Shown here piece by piece: positions 43,872 to 52,107 of a stretch of DNA of 64,000 nt. Position 1 is the first letter of the stretch, and each line of letters starts with the position of its first letter. Location of the stretch: positions 1 to 64,000 of the forward strand of contig CAZCCV010000005.1 in assembly GCA_964497515.1 (NCBI GenBank). Reading direction: 5' to 3'. This DNA comes from CAZCCV01 sp964497515. Its GTDB lineage: Bacteria; Armatimonadota; UBA5829; DTLH01. Below the pieces are notes generated by a model. It did no database searches and was not told the origin of the DNA. It was given only the letters and a program-made list of their open reading frames with translations. Position numbers and translations under genes: made by a program.

Positions 43872-44252
43872 ATGGTGGACAGAACCGGTCTAATACCGGC
43901 AATAAAGCCAAATCCTGTCGGGACTCCGGGAAAACCGGGATCGCCCGTTAAGAATGGAGGGTTCGCAGGGACTCTAGCGCGAGAGACAGAGCGCAGGCAG
44001 TTGCTGCAGATCTCTTCACACGCACAAAAGCGCCTCGATTCGTCTCAGGTGCAACTGAGCGAACACGACATCGAGCGTTTGGACGGAGCTGTACATCGAG
44101 CTGAACAGAAAGGTTCCAAGCAATCGCTTGTTATGCTCGACGACCTTGCTCTGGTAGTGAGCATCAAAAACAAGGTGGTCATTACAGCGGTTGATGAGGC
44201 ACGGCAGAAGGAAGGTGTCTTCACCAACATTGACACTGTAGTTATCGCGTAG
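43872..44252 (+). CDS. Flagellar operon protein, TIGR02530 type
   Basis: A 126-residue protein of the family found between flgD and flgE in many flagellar operons. Typical parts are TERRQLLQISSHAQKRLDSSQ and ALVVSIKNKVVITAVDE. Its role is not well defined; it is thought to affect hook formation or export. ATG 43872 with GGTGAG upstream is favoured; a GTG at 43836 would add 12 residues. Confidence 0.8.
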   Translation: MVDRTGLIPAIKPNPVGTPGKPGSPVKNGGFAGTLARETERRQLLQISSHAQKRLDSSQVQLSEHDIERLDGAVHRAEQKGSKQSLVMLDDLALVVSIKNKVVITAVDEARQKEGVFTNIDTVVIA

Positions 44253-44319
44253 GGCCGGACCTCGAATGAGGAGGCCCCAAGTGCCAACGTTACCTGGTGG
44301 CACAGGCTCAAAATGAGCC
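44252..44319 (+). other. Three RNA hairpins directly before the hook gene
   Basis: GGGCC-GGA-CCTC pairs with GAGG-A-GGCCC (44252-44277); GTGCCA (44281-44286) pairs with TGGCAC (44298-44303); GGCTCA (44305-44310) pairs with TGAGCC (44314-44319). The last stem ends four bases before the ribosome binding site CGGAGG at 44323. None is followed by a T-run, so these are leader structures, not terminators. Confidence 0.6.
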
Positions 44320-44338
44320 AAACGGAGGTCAAACAAGA

Positions 44339-45610
44339 ATGATACAGGCTATGTATAACGGCGTTTCCGGTCTGCGGGCACACAAAACGCAGATGGACGT
44401 CATTAGTAACAATATTGCAAACATCAATACCATTGGCTTCAAGTCGAGCGCTGTCTCTTTCAGACAGATGCTGAGCCAGACGATTCGTGGTGCCACTTCA
44501 CCCAGATCCGATGGACTCGGTGGAATCAACCCAATGCAGATCGGACTTGGAGTGGGTGTAGGGAGCATCGACATCAACCTTGTACAGGGTTCGCTTTTGC
44601 CTACTGGAAAATCTACAGATGCTGCGATTGAGGGCAACGGGTTTTTCATCGTAAGTGACGGGCAGGGGCAGTACTTCACGCGAGATGGTTCGTTCCAGCT
44701 CGACTCTGACGGCAGTCTAGTAGCTGCAGGCTCGGGTTTGAAGGTTCTCGGTTGGAGTTCTGATCCGACCACAGGGTTCATCGATGACGCCGTTCCGATT
44801 TCGGCGTCTTCAACGCTCAAGCTCCCTGTGGGTCAGTTGGCTATTGCAAGGCAGACCGCAAATGTCGCACTCGGTGGCAACCTGAACTCGGCCATTCCGG
44901 TCGGTGAATCAGCTTCGGCGAGCCTTTCGGTGTTCGACTCTCTAGGCAAGACTCACAATATCAGTATCACTTTCACCAAGACATCGGCAGATGATACCGG
45001 TGCTGTATGGTCGTGGAATGCCACCAGCCCTGATTCCAGCGCCGGTGTTTCTGCAGGTACAGGAACCATAGCTTTCGGTGCAGATGGCCGCTGCACAGCA
45101 GGTTCTACTGCGCAGCTTGCTCTGGCTTTGGATGCAGCCAACGGTGCAACGAGCCCGATTCCGATAACGGTCACTCTGCAGTCGGTAACGCAGTACTCGG
45201 CTTCAAACGGCGAAAGCACGCTAAAGCCTGTGAGCCAGGACGGTCTGCCGCTTGGAGTTCTCGACGACTTCACCATCTCGAAAGATGGCACCATCGCCGG
45301 CACTTTCGATAACGGTATGGTGCAGAACCTGGGTCGGATTGCGCTTGCTCAGTTCAGCAACCCGGTTGGTCTCAGCCGAATCGGCAACAACCTGCTCGCC
45401 GAGACCGGTAACTCAGGTCTCCCTCAGGTAGGGATTCCATCGGGTGGAAGCCTTGGACACCTAGCGTCGGGTTTCCTTGAGTCATCGAACGTGGACCTTC
45501 CAACGGAGTTCGCCAATATGATAGTTGCACAGCGCGGTTTCCAGGCCAACTCCCGAGTAATTACTACTTCGGACGAGATTCTGCAGGATATCGTCCAACT
45601 GAAGAGATAA
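44339..45610 (+). CDS. flgE: Flagellar hook protein FlgE
   Basis: A 423-residue hook subunit. N-terminal MYNGVSGLRAHKTQMDVISN and NIANINTIGFKSS; the FlgE/F/G-type core has FIVSDGQGQYFTRDGSFQLDSDG; the C-terminus ends EFANMIVAQRGFQANSRVITTSDEILQDIVQL. Start ATG 44339 has CGGAGG ten bases upstream; a longer frame to 44297 crosses the hairpins and is rejected. It is exported by the type III apparatus and assembled with FlgD as cap. Confidence 0.95.
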   Translation: MIQAMYNGVSGLRAHKTQMDVISNNIANINTIGFKSSAVSFRQMLSQTIRGATSPRSDGLGGINPMQIGLGVGVGSIDINLVQGSLLPTGKSTDAAIEGNGFFIVSDGQGQYFTRDGSFQLDSDGSLVAAGSGLKVLGWSSDPTTGFIDDAVPISASSTLKLPVGQLAIARQTANVALGGNLNSAIPVGESASASLSVFDSLGKTHNISITFTKTSADDTGAVWSWNATSPDSSAGVSAGTGTIAFGADGRCTAGSTAQLALALDAANGATSPIPITVTLQSVTQYSASNGESTLKPVSQDGLPLGVLDDFTISKDGTIAGTFDNGMVQNLGRIALAQFSNPVGLSRIGNNLLAETGNSGLPQVGIPSGGSLGHLASGFLESSNVDLPTEFANMIVAQRGFQANSRVITTSDEILQDIVQLKR

Positions 45611-45644
45611 TATGCTGCCTTAGTGCAGCAAAAGTGAAAGATGG

Positions 45645-45666
45645 GGGGGAGGCGCAGTCCTCCCCC
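45645..45666 (+). other. GC-rich hairpin between flgE and flbD
   Basis: GGGGGAGG (45645-45652) pairs with CCTCCCCC (45659-45666) around a six-base loop, 35 bases after the flgE stop, with no T-run. Likely a strong mRNA hairpin that slows 3'-5' decay of the hook message or weakly attenuates the motor genes downstream. Confidence 0.5.
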
Positions 45667-45679
45667 ATAGGTCACGACA

Positions 45680-45889
45680 ATGATAGAACTCAGTATGATT
45701 AACGGTACGCACGTCGTCTTGAACTCAGATCTTATCGAGTTCATCGAAGCGACTCCAGATACTGTAATCTCACTTTCAAGCGGTAAGAAAGTGATGGTCA
45801 GAGAGTCCGTCTCCGATGTCATCGACAGGGTCATAGCGTTTCGGCGCAGATTGGGATCAGACGATCGGGCAGGAGGGCAAGACAATTAG
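45680..45889 (+). CDS. flbD: Flagellar protein FlbD
   Basis: A 69-residue protein of the FlbD family, matching the usual length and the pattern MIELSMINGTHVVLNSDLIE and TVISLSSGKKVMVRESVSDV. It is not the Caulobacter FlbD regulator of the same name. Its role is unclear; it sits between hook and motor genes in many operons. It lies 28 bases before motA. Confidence 0.9.
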   Translation: MIELSMINGTHVVLNSDLIEFIEATPDTVISLSSGKKVMVRESVSDVIDRVIAFRRRLGSDDRAGGQDN

Positions 45890-45917
45890 AAGGAGCCAGG
45901 GAAGGAAGAACAACGCA

Positions 45918-46742
45918 ATGGATGCTGCAACTCTGCTAGGCCTTGCGCTCGCCTGGGGGGCGCTCTTAGTTGCGCTCTTCATGGAAGGTGGACGGATGCA
46001 CGACCTGTTCAATCCTTCTGCACTTGTGATAGTGCTCGGTGGAACGCTCGGTGCGACCACTATGGCGTTCTCAATAAAGCAGATGCTCTCGCTGCCGACA
46101 ATTATCCGTCAAGCATTTATGGACAAGGAGACCGAGGATCTCTCACAGATAATCGGCACTATGGTGAGCTTCGCGCGCAAAGCTCGAGAAGATGGGATTC
46201 TCTCGCTCGAGGCAGAGTCGCGGAGGGTTAGCAACAAGTATCTTCAGACGGGCGTGCGTCTTGTTGTAGATGGCACTCCGTCGGAGATGGTAAGGGAGAT
46301 ACTGGAAACAGAAATAGTGTCACTCCAGGAGCGCCACAAAGTGGGGGAAAGCATTTTCTCTACAATGGGCGGATTTGCGCCGACGATGGGGATTATCGGG
46401 ACTGTAATGGGGCTGATTCATATGCTCTCCAGTCTCGAGGAACCACACAAGATGGGGCCTGCGATCGCTGCAGCGTTTATTGCCACGCTTTACGGAGTCG
46501 CATTTGCAAATTTGGTGTTCATACCAATTGCATCGAAGCTCAGGGCGCGCACAACTGAGGAAATCATCGCCTACGATATGATCATTGAGGGTGTGCTCTC
46601 TATTCAGGCTGGTGACAATCCTATTATGGTCGAACAGAAGATGCTCGCGTTTTTGCCGCCCAGTGAGCGCAACGCAGTGAAGATACCTTATCGACGACGC
46701 AGCCTGAAGACTGAAAAAATCAGGGCAGGAAGCAGGTTCTAG
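45918..46742 (+). CDS. motA: Flagellar motor stator protein MotA
   Basis: A 274-residue membrane protein of the MotA/TolQ/ExbB family with four membrane helices. The proton or sodium pathway helices have GFAPTMGIIGTVMGLIHML and AAAFIATLYGVAFANLVFIP; the cytoplasmic loop between helices 2 and 3 carries the charged residues that contact FliG. motB starts directly after its stop. Confidence 0.95.
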   Translation: MDAATLLGLALAWGALLVALFMEGGRMHDLFNPSALVIVLGGTLGATTMAFSIKQMLSLPTIIRQAFMDKETEDLSQIIGTMVSFARKAREDGILSLEAESRRVSNKYLQTGVRLVVDGTPSEMVREILETEIVSLQERHKVGESIFSTMGGFAPTMGIIGTVMGLIHMLSSLEEPHKMGPAIAAAFIATLYGVAFANLVFIPIASKLRARTTEEIIAYDMIIEGVLSIQAGDNPIMVEQKMLAFLPPSERNAVKIPYRRRSLKTEKIRAGSRF

Positions 46743-47495
46743 GTGGCAAGAAGGCCGCGATCAACAGCAGGGGACAGGCGTTCACCCGAGAACGAATCTG
46801 GCGGTTCGCTCCGCTGGCTGCTCACATATGCGGATATGATCACGCTGCTTATGGCCTTCTTTATAATGCTTTACTCTATGTCTGTGCTAAACACAAACAG
46901 TTTTCACAGGGTGGCAGACTCCATTCGCGGAGGTTTCGGCGGACATTCACCAGCGGAGGGAACTGGTGCGGCCGGAGAAAATGAGGATCTCGAAGACTCA
47001 ACAAACCAGCATGAGCCGGGCGACCTGCCTTGGAAAGCCGTAAGGCACATTCAGAAACTGATAAAGGAAGAAAACCTTGGGAGTGCAGTGCGCTTGAGTG
47101 CTGACGAACGAGGGTTGGTCATAACACTGGTTACCGACAAAATGCTCTTTGAGAAGGGGCACGCAGAGCTGACGTCTTCTGCGAAGCACATTATTACTTC
47201 GGTAGCCGATGGGTTGAAACTGGTGCCGAATCCGGTCAGGGTTGAAGGGCACACCTGCGATCTGCCGGTCTCATCAGCGAAGTATGCATCTAACTGGGAG
47301 TTATCGACTGCTCGCGCAACGACAGTCATCAAATATTTGATCGAGAACGAAGGTATTCCAGCCTCAAGGCTCTCTGCAGGAGGCTATGCAGACAGTAAGC
47401 CGGTTGTACAGAACAGCAGCGAGAAGAATCGCGCTCTTAACCGGCGGGTCGATATAGTCATTCTGAGGTCGGGATATCAAGACAACGAAAGGTAA
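46743..47495 (+). CDS. motB: Flagellar motor stator protein MotB
   Basis: A 250-residue protein with one N-terminal membrane helix containing the ion-binding Asp (LLTYADMITLLMAFFIMLYS) and a C-terminal OmpA-like peptidoglycan-binding domain (VEGHTCDLPVSSAKYASNWELS, then NRALNRRVDIVI). GTG 46743 immediately follows the motA stop. An acidic linker of about 50 residues separates the two parts. The Asp context (YAD) fits a proton or sodium stator; the ion cannot be decided. Confidence 0.95.
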   Translation: MARRPRSTAGDRRSPENESGGSLRWLLTYADMITLLMAFFIMLYSMSVLNTNSFHRVADSIRGGFGGHSPAEGTGAAGENEDLEDSTNQHEPGDLPWKAVRHIQKLIKEENLGSAVRLSADERGLVITLVTDKMLFEKGHAELTSSAKHIITSVADGLKLVPNPVRVEGHTCDLPVSSAKYASNWELSTARATTVIKYLIENEGIPASRLSAGGYADSKPVVQNSSEKNRALNRRVDIVILRSGYQDNER

Positions 47496-47500
47496 GGCCT

Positions 47501-47971
47501 TTGAATATGTTACGGAATGTGGCTGGCAGGATTCCAATCAAGTTGGTACTCTTGGTTCTAATTGCTGGAGTGCTCGTTATGGGTGGAATGGCGGTTATGA
47601 AGATGAAGGGTTCGAAAGCTCCGAAGAAAGCTGTAGTCTCTGAGGTGAAGCTTGAGGAGTTTGTTGTGAATCTGGCAGACGTCAATGAACCACACTATCT
47701 CAAGGTGAGTATCACTTTGGAGGTAGAAGGCGACAAACCGTTCGGTGAGGCAGAGGGTGGACACGGTGGAGAAGCCAGTTCCCCAGAGGATCCCAAAATC
47801 AGAGACACTGTCATCGGCATTCTCACCAAGAAGAATTTCGAACAGCTTCTAACTGAAAAAGGCAAAACCGAGTTGAAAGATGAGCTCAGAAAAGGGCTCA
47901 GCGCTATTCTTAAGGACAAAGACGGAAGCAAAGTCACCGAGGTGTACTTCACTTCCTTTGCTATGCAATAG
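47501..47971 (+). CDS. fliL: Flagellar basal body-associated protein FliL
   Basis: A 156-residue single-pass membrane protein around the stator. The helix is residues about 14-34 (LVLLVLIAGVLVMGGMAVM); the periplasmic part has KLEEFVVNLADVNEPHYLKV and ends VTEVYFTSFAMQ as FliL proteins do. The start may be TTG 47501 or ATG 47507, two codons later, which has the better spacing to AAGG. It has an unusually Gly/His/Glu-rich loop at residues 85-100. Confidence 0.9.
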   Translation: MNMLRNVAGRIPIKLVLLVLIAGVLVMGGMAVMKMKGSKAPKKAVVSEVKLEEFVVNLADVNEPHYLKVSITLEVEGDKPFGEAEGGHGGEASSPEDPKIRDTVIGILTKKNFEQLLTEKGKTELKDELRKGLSAILKDKDGSKVTEVYFTSFAMQ

Positions 47972-47983
47972 GGGTTAGCCCAT

Positions 47984-48988
47984 ATGGAACTGTCACAAGA
48001 AGAAATTGATGGATTCAAAGACGCTCTCGAGACCAATGCTGTCGAGGGAAGTGTGAAAGAGAAAGAAGTCCGTTCTTTCGATTTCCTTCATCCAGACAAG
48101 CTGTCAAAGGTACATTTGCGTGTGCTCCAATCGTTGTTTTCGGTGCTCGAGCGAACGTGGTCTGGCACACTCTCGTCACTGCTCCGGTTAGAAGCCACTG
48201 TCACGCTCGATTCCATTGAGCAGGTGCAGTACGGGGCGTTTGCTTCGTCATTGCCGGCGCAGTCTACACTGTCACCTCTATTGTTAGGAGGGCTTCCTGG
48301 CACTGGTTACTTCGGAATGCCGGGAGATCTGGCTCTTGCCACTGTTGACAGACTCGCTGGTGGATCGGGTCAGGTGATTGGCGATCTCCGTGAGCTCTCG
48401 CAGATAGAATTTAGTATACTCAAACGGTTGCTGGATCGACTGATAGTCGATATTCGCATTGCCACAAAACCCGTATCAGATATCGAATTCGCTATTGGCG
48501 ATCAGATTGCTTCCTCCACGGATTCTGAAGTCGGTGAGGAAGAGATGTTTCTTGTTGTCGGCTTAAGCTGGCAACTTGTATCAGAGACTTACAAGGTGGC
48601 ACTTGCCATTCCCGTAGACTCTCTGGACTCCATCCGGGAGTTCCTCACACCGGAACACTGTATGCAATCGAAAGCGTCCGAAGAGAGTGCACCAAAGACC
48701 CTGGCATCAGAATTGCTGGGGGGTGTTAGGGTCGAGGCCGCAGTTGAGCTGGGCCGGGCTCGGGTGAGTATGAGCGACGTCGCAGGACTTGGTATTGGCG
48801 ACGTCATTATGCTCGACCGGTCTGCAAGCGATCCCCTGACAGTTACTGTTCAGGAAAAGAAGAAGTTCAACGGGCGTCCGGGTCTGGTTGGCAACAAAAT
48901 GGCCATACAGATAACGGAGAGTTTGACTGAAGCCGTGCCACCACAGCCAGAACAAGAAAAGGAGGCGCCCGTTCCCGAAGTAGCCTAG
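47984..48988 (+). CDS. fliM: Flagellar motor switch protein FliM
   Basis: A 334-residue C-ring protein. The N-terminus MELSQEEIDGFKDAL stands where the CheY-binding peptide lies, with the related LSQEEIDxL pattern; the middle domain has VHLRVLQSLFSVLERTWS and GTGYFGMPGDLALATVDRL; the C-terminal SpoA/FliN-like domain has RVEAAVELGRARVSMSDVAGL. It is followed by fliN after 12 bases. The CheY-binding start suggests chemotactic control although no che gene is in the window. Confidence 0.94.
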   Translation: MELSQEEIDGFKDALETNAVEGSVKEKEVRSFDFLHPDKLSKVHLRVLQSLFSVLERTWSGTLSSLLRLEATVTLDSIEQVQYGAFASSLPAQSTLSPLLLGGLPGTGYFGMPGDLALATVDRLAGGSGQVIGDLRELSQIEFSILKRLLDRLIVDIRIATKPVSDIEFAIGDQIASSTDSEVGEEEMFLVVGLSWQLVSETYKVALAIPVDSLDSIREFLTPEHCMQSKASEESAPKTLASELLGGVRVEAAVELGRARVSMSDVAGLGIGDVIMLDRSASDPLTVTVQEKKKFNGRPGLVGNKMAIQITESLTEAVPPQPEQEKEAPVPEVA

Positions 48989-49000
48989 GAGGTTAGTTAA

Positions 49001-49372
49001 GTGGAAGATATGGGCGCAGCAGTCGATCAGTCCTCTGCACAGGAGCCAACCGGTACAAGCGTGCAGCCAGCACGTTTTGCTCCATTAGAACCAGGGTCTA
49101 ATAATGCTTCACAGGGCACAATGGACCTTCTCATGGATGTACAGCTCGAGCTCAGCGTAGAACTGGGGCGAGCCACTCTACCAGTGAAGGACGTACTTCA
49201 GCTTGGTCCGGGTTCCGTTGTCGAACTCAACAAGCTGGGCGGTGAAGCAGCGGACATCCTCGTGAATGGCCGCCTCATTGCGAGGGGAGAAGTCGTAGTT
49301 GTCGATGAAAACTTCGGCATTCGCGTCACTGAGATAATCAGTCGCGGAAATGGCGTTATTCCAGGCTACTAG
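49001..49372 (+). CDS. fliN: Flagellar motor switch protein FliN
   Basis: A 123-residue C-ring protein: a Pro/Ser-rich N-terminal linker of about 40 residues, then the SpoA domain MDVQLELSVELGRATLPVKD, GSVVELNKLGGEAADILVNG and AEVVVVDENFGIRVTE-like strands (VVVVDENFGIRVTEII). It has no CheC/FliY extension. Start is GTG 49001. Normal length. Confidence 0.94.
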   Translation: MEDMGAAVDQSSAQEPTGTSVQPARFAPLEPGSNNASQGTMDLLMDVQLELSVELGRATLPVKDVLQLGPGSVVELNKLGGEAADILVNGRLIARGEVVVVDENFGIRVTEIISRGNGVIPGY

Positions 49373-49384
49373 AGGGTGTCGGCG

Positions 49385-50290
49385 ATGTACAGAAAATCCC
49401 CCATCCTTGCAATAGCTGTGTATTTTTTCCTCACTGCCTGTGCTTGCGTCTACGCGCAAAGTGGCGAGATACAGGTGGTGGAAAAACGCGTGCACGTGGT
49501 TCAGAAGGGCCAAGTGAGCGTAGAAATAGGAAAAAAGCACGGGCTGTCTCTGGAAGAACTTGCTAAGCTGAACCCAGGGCGTGATCTAAAGAAGCTGCAA
49601 ATCGGTGATGAGTTAGTAGTTGGCGAAAAGCCGGTGGAGAAGACTCAGCCAGCAGTGCCTCAAGCGGCTCCTGTGAAGCAGGAAGCGAAGGAATCTTTCA
49701 GCTCTGAGGCAAAGCCATCAACACCTGCCAGCAGACCCGACAAAATAGCACTGATGGAGGAAATGGAGCGCAACCCGCCGCCAGCCAAAACTGAGCCAGG
49801 CACTGCGGTAACAGCGTTCGATGTCATACTCAAGCTAGCTATTGTTGTGGGGCTCGCTTACATTGTTCTACTCGGTTACAAGAAGATCTCAGACAAGCAA
49901 GACGCCTCACCACGACTTCACCGCAATATGCGTGTGGTCGACGTAATTCGACTGTCTAATACCAGCACCATTCATCTGGTGGAAATCGAAGGCAAAAAGC
50001 TCTTGATCGGCAGTTCTGCCAACCAGGTCAATCTGCTTAGTGAGTTTGAGCCTATTACCGAGCAGACATTGCCCTCAGAAGCTTCAGAAGAGTCATCGGA
50101 ACCAAAGACAGCTTCTACCGAAGGGAAGTTTGCAGATTATCTCCAGAAATACTCTGCGGAACCGTTCAAGAATACCCCAGCCGGCAGGATCGCCGGACTT
50201 TTGCGGGATGTTACAACCTATTTGCAGGAGCGAAGACGTAAACTGTCCACGGAAGGCGTGAAAGGTGCGAACAACGCTGATGCGCCGTAG
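49385..50290 (+). CDS. fliO: FliO-like flagellar protein with an N-terminal LysM domain
   Basis: A 301-residue protein: signal peptide (residues 1-24, MYRKSPILAIAVYFFLTACA), a LysM peptidoglycan-binding module (residues about 37-79, HVVQKGQVSVEIGKKHGLSL), a Pro/Glu/Lys-rich linker, one membrane helix (145-165), and a cytoplasmic FliO core with RNMRVVDVIRLSNTSTIHLV and EIEGKKLLIGSSANQVNLL. FliO stabilises FliP during assembly of the export gate; the LysM would place the outer part against the cell wall, which typical FliO lacks. ATG 49385 has AGAGGG eight bases upstream. It overlaps fliP by 26 bases. Position after fliN and before fliP supports FliO. Confidence 0.85.
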   Translation: MYRKSPILAIAVYFFLTACACVYAQSGEIQVVEKRVHVVQKGQVSVEIGKKHGLSLEELAKLNPGRDLKKLQIGDELVVGEKPVEKTQPAVPQAAPVKQEAKESFSSEAKPSTPASRPDKIALMEEMERNPPPAKTEPGTAVTAFDVILKLAIVVGLAYIVLLGYKKISDKQDASPRLHRNMRVVDVIRLSNTSTIHLVEIEGKKLLIGSSANQVNLLSEFEPITEQTLPSEASEESSEPKTASTEGKFADYLQKYSAEPFKNTPAGRIAGLLRDVTTYLQERRRKLSTEGVKGANNADAP

Positions 50291-51026
50291 TGTAATACTG
50301 CTTTCCACAATCATAGTTATCTTCGCTGCAGTATCGTTGTGTGCTGAGCCAATAGTTCCAAAGCTGGATATTGGCGTTCAGACGTCAAAAGGGCCACAGG
50401 ATATATCGGTGAGCCTGCAAATACTACTTGTACTGACGGTACTTTCGCTTGCGCCGGCGATGCTGATAATGCTCACATCGTTTACGCGCATCGTCATCGT
50501 GCTGGCCTTCACACGAAGCGCATTGGGAACGCAGCAAGTCCCGCCGAATACAGTGTTAGTCGGTCTTGCGCTATTTCTCACATTCTTTACCATGGCTCCC
50601 ATCTGGAGTCAAGTGAACCAGCGTGCATTACAGCCTTATATGCAGAAGCAGATTGAGTTCGACCAGGCTGTAGACAGTGCATCGGGACCCGTGAGAGATT
50701 TCATGTTCTCACAGGTGCGTGAGAAGGACGTAGCGCTGTTCATCAGCCTTGCCCACATCGAGCGACCGGCGACAGAAGCCGATGTGCCGACTTACGTATT
50801 GATACCAGCATTTCTCATAAGTGAGCTCCGCACAGCGTTTACAATCGGGTTTCTCATATTCATCCCATTCCTAATCATAGACATGGTAATAGCCGTAACT
50901 TTGATGTCGATGGGTATGATGATGCTTCCACCCGTAATTATATCTCTGCCATTCAAGATACTGCTCTTTGTGCTGGTTGACGGATGGCATCTTATCGTAA
51001 AGAGCCTGACTCTCAGTTTCCATTGA
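50265..51026 (+). CDS. fliP: Flagellar export gate protein FliP
   Basis: A 253-residue export-gate protein with cleavable signal peptide (residues 1-27) and four membrane segments. Family motifs are LTVLSLAPAMLIMLTSFTRI, VIVLAFTRSALGTQQVPPNT and MGMMMLPPVIISLPFKILLF. GTG 50265 fits GGAAGG eight bases upstream and overlaps fliO; ATG 50280 is an alternative. With FliQ and FliR it forms the helical gate complex. Confidence 0.96.
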   Translation: MRTTLMRRSVILLSTIIVIFAAVSLCAEPIVPKLDIGVQTSKGPQDISVSLQILLVLTVLSLAPAMLIMLTSFTRIVIVLAFTRSALGTQQVPPNTVLVGLALFLTFFTMAPIWSQVNQRALQPYMQKQIEFDQAVDSASGPVRDFMFSQVREKDVALFISLAHIERPATEADVPTYVLIPAFLISELRTAFTIGFLIFIPFLIIDMVIAVTLMSMGMMMLPPVIISLPFKILLFVLVDGWHLIVKSLTLSFH

Positions 51027-51037
51027 GGTAACCAAAA

Positions 51038-51307
51038 ATGACAGATGCAGTAGTATTGGAAGTATTACAGCGGGCACTGTTCCTGGCGGCAACAATATGT
51101 GCCCCGGTTCTCGGCTTCGGTTTGGTTGTCGGGCTCATTGTAAGCATTTTTCAAGCGGCGACACAGATTCACGAGATGAGCCTTACGTTCATTCCTAAGA
51201 TCATCGCTGTTGGGACGGCGCTTGCAATTTTCGGGCCGTGGATTGTGCGACAGGTTGTCGGCTATGCCGAATCACTCCTTACCAGCATTCCCAGTATGAT
51301 CAAATAA
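51038..51307 (+). CDS. fliQ: Flagellar export gate protein FliQ
   Basis: An 89-residue two-helix membrane protein with GLIVSIFQAATQIHEMSLTF and KIIAVGTALAIFGPWIVRQ. Length and order are standard. fliR starts on the next base after its stop. Confidence 0.96.
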   Translation: MTDAVVLEVLQRALFLAATICAPVLGFGLVVGLIVSIFQAATQIHEMSLTFIPKIIAVGTALAIFGPWIVRQVVGYAESLLTSIPSMIK

Positions 51308-52096
51308 ATGGATCTTGCATCTCTCGGAATACAGCGAATAGAGGTCTTTATACTGGTTCTGGTGCGAACTGCCGGAATATTCACACTCGTACCTTTGTTT
51401 GGTTCTAGCCAGGTGCCTGTACAAGTTCGTATAGCTATTTCGATTGGACTTTCACTAGTATTTGTTCCAATGTGTATGGTATCCTCTCCGACTGTGCTTG
51501 CAGTGGATGTTTTTCCGATGGCACTTCTTATTTTCAAAGAGGCCTTCATCGGAATTGTAATAGGCTTCGTCACCATACTGATATTCGCTGCAATACAGAA
51601 CGCGGGAGACCTAATTGATATGAACGCCGGTTTCAGCTTTGCTGCGATGCTTGATCCGGTCAACGGCTCGCAGACAGCGATTTCTGGGCGACTACATCAT
51701 ATGCTTGCTGGATTGCTGTTCTTTGCGACAAATGCGCACTATATCCTGCTTTCCGGGTTATCGGATAGCTTCAGGTTGATACCTGTGGGAGAGATATCTC
51801 TGCATGCATCGGTATCCAACGGTGTTTTCAGTCTGTTTGCTGCGCTATTTGCTGTTGCATTGCGTATTGCAGCACCGGTTATAGTTGCGGTATTCCTTGC
51901 GGATGTGGCGCTTGGAGTAATAGCTCGAGTCGTTCCACAGATGAACGTTATGATTTCCGGGTTTCCGATCAAACTGGGCGTCGGCATAGCTGGTATGATA
52001 ATTGCTCTTCCCGTAGCGGTCGCTATGACAAGGAGCACGCTGGCGGACATTTACCCGAGCACGATGGATGTGTTGCGGGCGCTTGCTGGTTACTAA
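51308..52096 (+). CDS. fliR: Flagellar export gate protein FliR
   Basis: A 262-residue membrane protein with six to eight helices. Typical parts are VFILVLVRTAGIFTLVPLFG, KEAFIGIVIGFVTILIFAAI, QNAGDLIDMNAGFSFAAMLDP and VPQMNVMISGFPIKLGVGIA. It directly follows fliQ and precedes flhB by 11 bases. Confidence 0.96.
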   Translation: MDLASLGIQRIEVFILVLVRTAGIFTLVPLFGSSQVPVQVRIAISIGLSLVFVPMCMVSSPTVLAVDVFPMALLIFKEAFIGIVIGFVTILIFAAIQNAGDLIDMNAGFSFAAMLDPVNGSQTAISGRLHHMLAGLLFFATNAHYILLSGLSDSFRLIPVGEISLHASVSNGVFSLFAALFAVALRIAAPVIVAVFLADVALGVIARVVPQMNVMISGFPIKLGVGIAGMIIALPVAVAMTRSTLADIYPSTMDVLRALAGY

Positions 52097-52107
52097 GGAG
52101 ATGAGTT

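Noticed and set aside
45612..45632. Terminator after flgE (TGCTGC with GCAGCA)
   Set aside because: Stem of six pairs followed by A bases, not T bases, on the plus strand.
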